Of a stretch of DNA of 64,000 bases, positions 61,140 through 64,000 are shown one piece after another. This DNA is from CAZWLY01 sp964634465 (GTDB lineage Bacteria; Desulfobacterota; Desulfarculia; G963662305). The translations under genes were made by a program, and so were the position numbers. Position 1 is the stretch's first letter. Each line of letters starts with the position of its first letter. Under the pieces are notes generated by a model. The model did no database searches. It saw nothing but the letters and a program-made list of their open reading frames with translations, and was not told where the DNA came from. Location of the stretch: assembly GCA_964634465.1 (NCBI GenBank), contig CAZWLY010000003.1, forward strand, positions 248,001 through 312,000, in the 5' to 3' direction.

Positions 61140-61805
61140 ATGGCCCCATCCCCGGATGCCTTGGCCCAGGCCGCGGTGGACGCCCGCTACCTTCTGGCCC
61201 GCGGCTACCCGCGGGAGCGGGTGCTCAGGGTGGTGGGCGACCGCTGGAACCTGGACGCCGCCGGCCGCCACCTCCTGCGGCGGGGGGTCTTTGCCCCGGC
61301 CCGGGCCGCGGCCCGCAAGGCGCGGCTGGTGGGCCTGGCCGCCTGCCGCGACCGGGCGGTGGGGGTGGACGGCCACAACGTGCTCATCACCCTGGAGACC
61401 GCGCTCGGCGGCGGGCGCCTGCTCCTGGCCGACGACGGGGTGGTGCGCGACATCGCGGGCCAGGGCCGCAACCACCGTCCCGGCCCCCTGACCCGCCGGG
61501 CGGCGGAGATCATGCTGGCCGCCCTGGCCCGGGCCGGGGCGCGGGCGGTGCACATCTACCTGGACGCGCCGCTTTCCAAAAGCGGCGAGCTGGCCGCCGA
61601 GCTGCGGGCCCTCCTGGCCCGGGCCGGGCTGGAGGGCGACGCCCAGGCGGTGCCGGTGCCCGAGCGCCAGCTCAAAAAGCACCAGGGACCGGTGGCCACC
61701 AGCGACTCGGTCCTCATCGACCAGGTGCCGGAGCCCCTGGACCTGGCCGGCGAAATAATCCAGGGCCTTGCCCCTGCGCCCCCTTTGGAGAGGTTTGCAA
61801 CGTGA
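61140..61805 (+). CDS. DUF434-family protein
   Basis: The 221-residue protein has V-V-G-D-R-W-N-L near 38, G-V-D-G-H-N-V-L-I-T-L-E-T near 79, and A-D-D-G-V-V-R-D near 104, the blocks of DUF434. The function is unknown; related proteins accompany tRNA or RNA modification genes. It is 33 bases before an MnmA-like gene on the same strand. I take the ATG at 61140. Confidence 0.85.
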   Translation: MAPSPDALAQAAVDARYLLARGYPRERVLRVVGDRWNLDAAGRHLLRRGVFAPARAAARKARLVGLAACRDRAVGVDGHNVLITLETALGGGRLLLADDGVVRDIAGQGRNHRPGPLTRRAAEIMLAALARAGARAVHIYLDAPLSKSGELAAELRALLARAGLEGDAQAVPVPERQLKKHQGPVATSDSVLIDQVPEPLDLAGEIIQGLAPAPPLERFAT

Positions 61806-61838
61806 GACACCGCATCAACCCCATTCAGGAGGCCCCCC

Positions 61839-62804
61839 ATGCCTAGGGCCCTGGGACTGTTCTCCGGCGGGCTGGACTCCATGCTGGCCGCCCTGGTACT
61901 CCGGCGGGCCGGGGTGGAGGTGGAGGGGATAACCTTCGTGACCCCCTTCTTCGACGCCGAGCGCGCCCGGCAGAGCGCAGCCCACATCGACCTGCCCCTC
62001 ACCGTGCTGGAGGTGGGGCCCGAGCACCTGGAAACCGTGGTCAAGGCCCCGCGCTATGGCTACGGCTCCAACATGAACCCCTGCATAGACTGCCATGCCT
62101 ACATGTTCCGCACCGCCGGCCGGCTCATGGACCAAGAGGGGTTCGACTTCCTGTTTTCCGGCGAGGTCCTGGGCCAGCGGCCCATGAGCCAGAACCGCCA
62201 GGCCCTGGCGCTGGTGGCCAAGCTTTCGGGCCGGACGGCCGACATCCTGCGCCCCCTCTCGGCCCTGGCCCTGGAGCCCACCGCCGTGGAGGAGGCGGGC
62301 CTGGTGGAGCGGGACAAGCTGGCCGGGCTCAGCGGCCGCTCCCGCAAACCCCAGATGGAGCTGGCCCGGGAGCTGGGGGTGAGTGACTATCCCTCCCCGG
62401 CCGGGGGCTGCCTCCTGACCGAGCCCGGTTTCAGCCGCCGCTTGAAGGACCTCCTGGAGCACGACCCCCGGGTGGGGGTGGACGAGGTGGAGCTTCTGAA
62501 GTACGGGCGGCACCTGAGGCTCTCGCCGGAAGCCAAGCTGGTGGTGGGCCGCAACCAGGCCGAGAACCAGAGGCTGGAGGCCCTGGCCCCGGCGCGGGCC
62601 CTGCGGCTGAACGCCAGGGGCGTGCCCGGGCCGCTGGGGCTCTACCTGGGCCCCCCCCAGGCGCCCGAGCTGGAGCTGGCCGCACGGGTGGTGGCCGGCT
62701 ATGGCAAGGCGCCGGCCGGCCAACCGGTGGAAGTGCGCGCCGGTGAGCAGAGCCTCACGGTGGTGCCCCTGCCCCGGCGCCAGGCACACGGGATGCTGCT
62801 TTGA
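61839..62804 (+). CDS. MnmA/ThiI-like adenine nucleotide alpha-hydrolase protein
   Basis: The 321-residue protein begins with the PP-loop S-G-G-L-D-S at 9-14 and has C-x2-C at 82-85 (N-P-C-I-D-C-H), as in tRNA thiolases. It continues with a long C-terminal domain without further recognised motifs. Such proteins activate a substrate by adenylation, often for sulfur transfer to tRNA. It is shorter than MnmA and lacks its second catalytic Cys pattern, so it is not simply mnmA. The next gene overlaps by four bases (TTGA). Confidence 0.8.
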   Translation: MPRALGLFSGGLDSMLAALVLRRAGVEVEGITFVTPFFDAERARQSAAHIDLPLTVLEVGPEHLETVVKAPRYGYGSNMNPCIDCHAYMFRTAGRLMDQEGFDFLFSGEVLGQRPMSQNRQALALVAKLSGRTADILRPLSALALEPTAVEEAGLVERDKLAGLSGRSRKPQMELARELGVSDYPSPAGGCLLTEPGFSRRLKDLLEHDPRVGVDEVELLKYGRHLRLSPEAKLVVGRNQAENQRLEALAPARALRLNARGVPGPLGLYLGPPQAPELELAARVVAGYGKAPAGQPVEVRAGEQSLTVVPLPRRQAHGMLL

Positions 62805-63253
62805 GTCTCTCCCTTTGCCTCACCGCCTCCCGCCTGGTGACCGCCCCTCGGGACCGGGTGTGGCGGGCCTTCGTGGAACTCATGGGCGGGGAGGAAATGC
62901 TCCGGCAGGAGGGCCCCGGCCCCAGCCTGGAGCTGGGCTTCCGGCCCCTGGGGCTGCGGGTGGTGGCCGCGGCCACGGGCCTGGAGAGCGAGCCGGGCCG
63001 GCGGGTCTGCTGGCAGGGCCGGGCCTGGGGCCTGGCGGTGCGGCGGGTCTTCGTGTTCCGGGGGGCGCCGGGCGGCACCCTGGTGGAGTCGCGCGAGGAG
63101 ATCAGGGGCTGGCCCCTCCTCCTGTTGCGGCCCTGGTACTCGCCCCGGGCCATGGGCCGGGCCAACCAGGCCTGGCTGGCCGAGCTGGCCGCCCGCGCGG
63201 AGGGCGGCGACGGGGGGGCGACGGGGGGGCGACGGGGGGGCAACGGAGGCTGA
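62801..63253 (+). CDS. SRPBCC-fold protein with repeat-derived Gly-rich tail
   Basis: The 150-residue product starts with TTG at 62801, overlapping the previous stop. Residues 5-130 look like a START/Bet v1 (SRPBCC) ligand-binding domain (T-A-P-R-D-R-V-W-R-A-F near 14, E-S-R-E-E-I-R-G-W-P near 97). The last 18 residues are Gly/Arg/Asp and are encoded by the G-tract repeat array. Its ligand is unknown. Confidence 0.65.
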   Translation: MSLSLCLTASRLVTAPRDRVWRAFVELMGGEEMLRQEGPGPSLELGFRPLGLRVVAAATGLESEPGRRVCWQGRAWGLAVRRVFVFRGAPGGTLVESREEIRGWPLLLLRPWYSPRAMGRANQAWLAELAARAEGGDGGATGGRRGGNGG

Positions 63254-63295
63254 CGGGGGGCGCGACGGGGGCAGCCGGGACTAACGGGGGGCTGA
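63205..63295. repeat. G-tract repeat array D
   Basis: Units of GCGACGGGGGGG repeat three times without change, then diverge (CTGACGGGGGG, GCGACGGGGG, CTAACGGGGGG). The array covers the end of the SRPBCC gene and the gap to the convergent zinc-ribbon gene. Confidence 0.65.
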
Positions 63296-63499
63296 CTCCC
63301 GCCGGGGTTCATCCTCCGCCGGCCTGGCGAAGCGCCGCCCGCACTCCTGGCACTGGTGGGAGGGGCTCCCCGGCAGCCACTGGCAGCCGCCCAGGGCGAT
63401 CTCGCCGCGCTGGGCCGCCTCCTGCCAGGCCGGGCCGGGAAAGCCGTAGAGTATCTTCACCACCCGCCCCCCGCCGCAAAAAGGGCAGCGCACCCTCAA
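63281..63499 (-). CDS. Small zinc-ribbon protein (about 72 aa)
   Basis: The frame starts at TTG (63499), whose TTGA overlaps the phosphatase stop, or at GTG (63493). Two CxxC pairs (C-P-F-C near 6-9 and C-Q-E-C near 49-52) bracket a segment V-V-K-I-L-Y-G-F-P-G. This resembles small zinc-binding proteins of unknown role that carry K-I-I-Y-G-x-P. The C-terminus is charged. Confidence 0.65.
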   Translation of the reverse strand: MRVRCPFCGGGRVVKILYGFPGPAWQEAAQRGEIALGGCQWLPGSPSHQCQECGRRFARPAEDEPRRESAPR

Positions 63500-64000
63500 T
63501 CCACCCGGGCCGGCTGGTAGTTGATGTTGCGGATCAGCGGGATGCCGTCGGCGAACACGTCGATCACGTTGAGCGCCGCGTAGGCCTGGTCCAGGCGGAA
63601 GATGCGGTCCAGGGGCGCGCCCAGCACCTTGGTGAGGATCACCCGGTTCACCCCTGCGTGGGCCACCAGGCACACCCGGCCGCCCAGGTTGTCGCCCACC
63701 AGGTCCTGGAAGGCGGGAATCACCCGCGCGGCCAAATCCTCCAGGGACTCGCCGCCGGCGATGCGGAAGCCGGCCAGGTCCTCGGCCCGCTTGGCCAGGG
63801 CGCCGGGATATTTCTTGTCGATCTCCTGGTAGGTCATGCCCTCCCACTCTCCCAGGCTCAGCTCGCGGAACTCGGGCAGGGCCTTCACCTGCTTGCGGGG
63901 CCTGAAGGCCCGGGCCACGGCCTCGGCCACCAGGCGGGTGCGCTGCAGGTCGCTGGAATAGATCGCGGTCAGCCTGCGCGCGGCCATGTATTCCACGATG
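63496..64000 (-). CDS. Histidine phosphatase-superfamily protein, 5' end cut by window edge
   Basis: The frame is open to the right edge, so the N-terminus with the R-H-G catalytic motif lies outside. What is visible: I-Y-S-S-D-L-Q-R-T near 15 of this fragment, a Glu-rich L-G-E-W-E-G, G-G-E-S-L near 82 and V-A-H-A-G-V-N-R-V near 112, the second catalytic His. It belongs to the phosphoglycerate-mutase-like/alpha-ribazole phosphatase branch; the substrate is unknown. Confidence 0.85.
   Translation of the reverse strand, partial: IVEYMAARRLTAIYSSDLQRTRLVAEAVARAFRPRKQVKALPEFRELSLGEWEGMTYQEIDKKYPGALAKRAEDLAGFRIAGGESLEDLAARVIPAFQDLVGDNLGGRVCLVAHAGVNRVILTKVLGAPLDRIFRLDQAYAALNVIDVFADGIPLIRNINYQPARVD

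Overview
The window looks like chromosomal DNA of a GC-rich Gram-negative anaerobe of the Desulfobacterota (former Deltaproteobacteria) type. The support is indirect: a siroheme-decarboxylase AhbB gene beside hemL (alternative heme pathway), a membrane pyrophosphatase, iron-sulfur flavoproteins, a TauE/SafE anion exporter, outer-membrane porins, and the cluster ispE-spoVG-tRNA-Gln-prs-rplY-pth. Genus cannot be fixed from the sequence. A run of exactly 100 N (35675-35774) shows that this is a draft scaffold.

Layout, left part (1 to about 28.5 kb). An AT-rich HEPN gene and a beheaded ion-channel remnant look like the edge of an island. Then follow purL-purQ with a metallo-hydrolase and an OB/HD nuclease-like gene; a promoter-operator region driving four very small genes (two cysteine-rich proteins, an unknown and an excisionase-like HTH); an HD-GYP protein; an exported unknown; and a DMT transporter. 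On the minus strand come leuACDB (every junction overlaps by ATGA), DUF465-psd-pssA, a yciI-like/modE-like/ahbB/hemL operon, a flavoprotein / Tat-exported FAD-oxidase / SCP2 / MerR cluster, a receiver-GGDEF protein and comB.

Right part (about 28.5 to 64 kb). The minus strand carries ispE-spoVG-tRNA-Gln-prs-rplY-pth-hppA, degP with a DUF1844 gene, a serA-like dehydrogenase with a class V aminotransferase, two tandem paralogous porins, an EMC3/TMCO1-like membrane protein with a TauE/SafE exporter, and a divergent phosphoglycerate-kinase-like gene. Next are pcm and a TIGR00725 gene, then a purine/methylthioadenosine salvage group (two MtaD-like deaminases and punA, with an HD-GYP protein and a GT39 transferase). 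The end holds a lytic transglycosylase, a 30-residue COX24-type protein, a c-type cytochrome, holC, an HDOD pair, a CbpA-type DnaJ, a TPM / nucleotidyltransferase / LemA operon, MgtC, DUF434, an MnmA-like enzyme and a truncated histidine phosphatase.

Synonymous codon preference changes inside hppA near 28.5 kb (Val GTC-rich to the left, GTG-rich to the right). The two halves may therefore come from different genomes, through an assembly chimera or recombination in a conserved gene. The less ordinary pieces are the operator-flanked small-protein operon (6.7-7.7 kb), the flavoprotein/SCP2/Tat module (21.4-25.7 kb), the dispersed G-tract repeats of the right half, and the phosphoglycerate kinase with an altered substrate pocket. 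I found no CRISPR array, rRNA, transposase or intact prophage.
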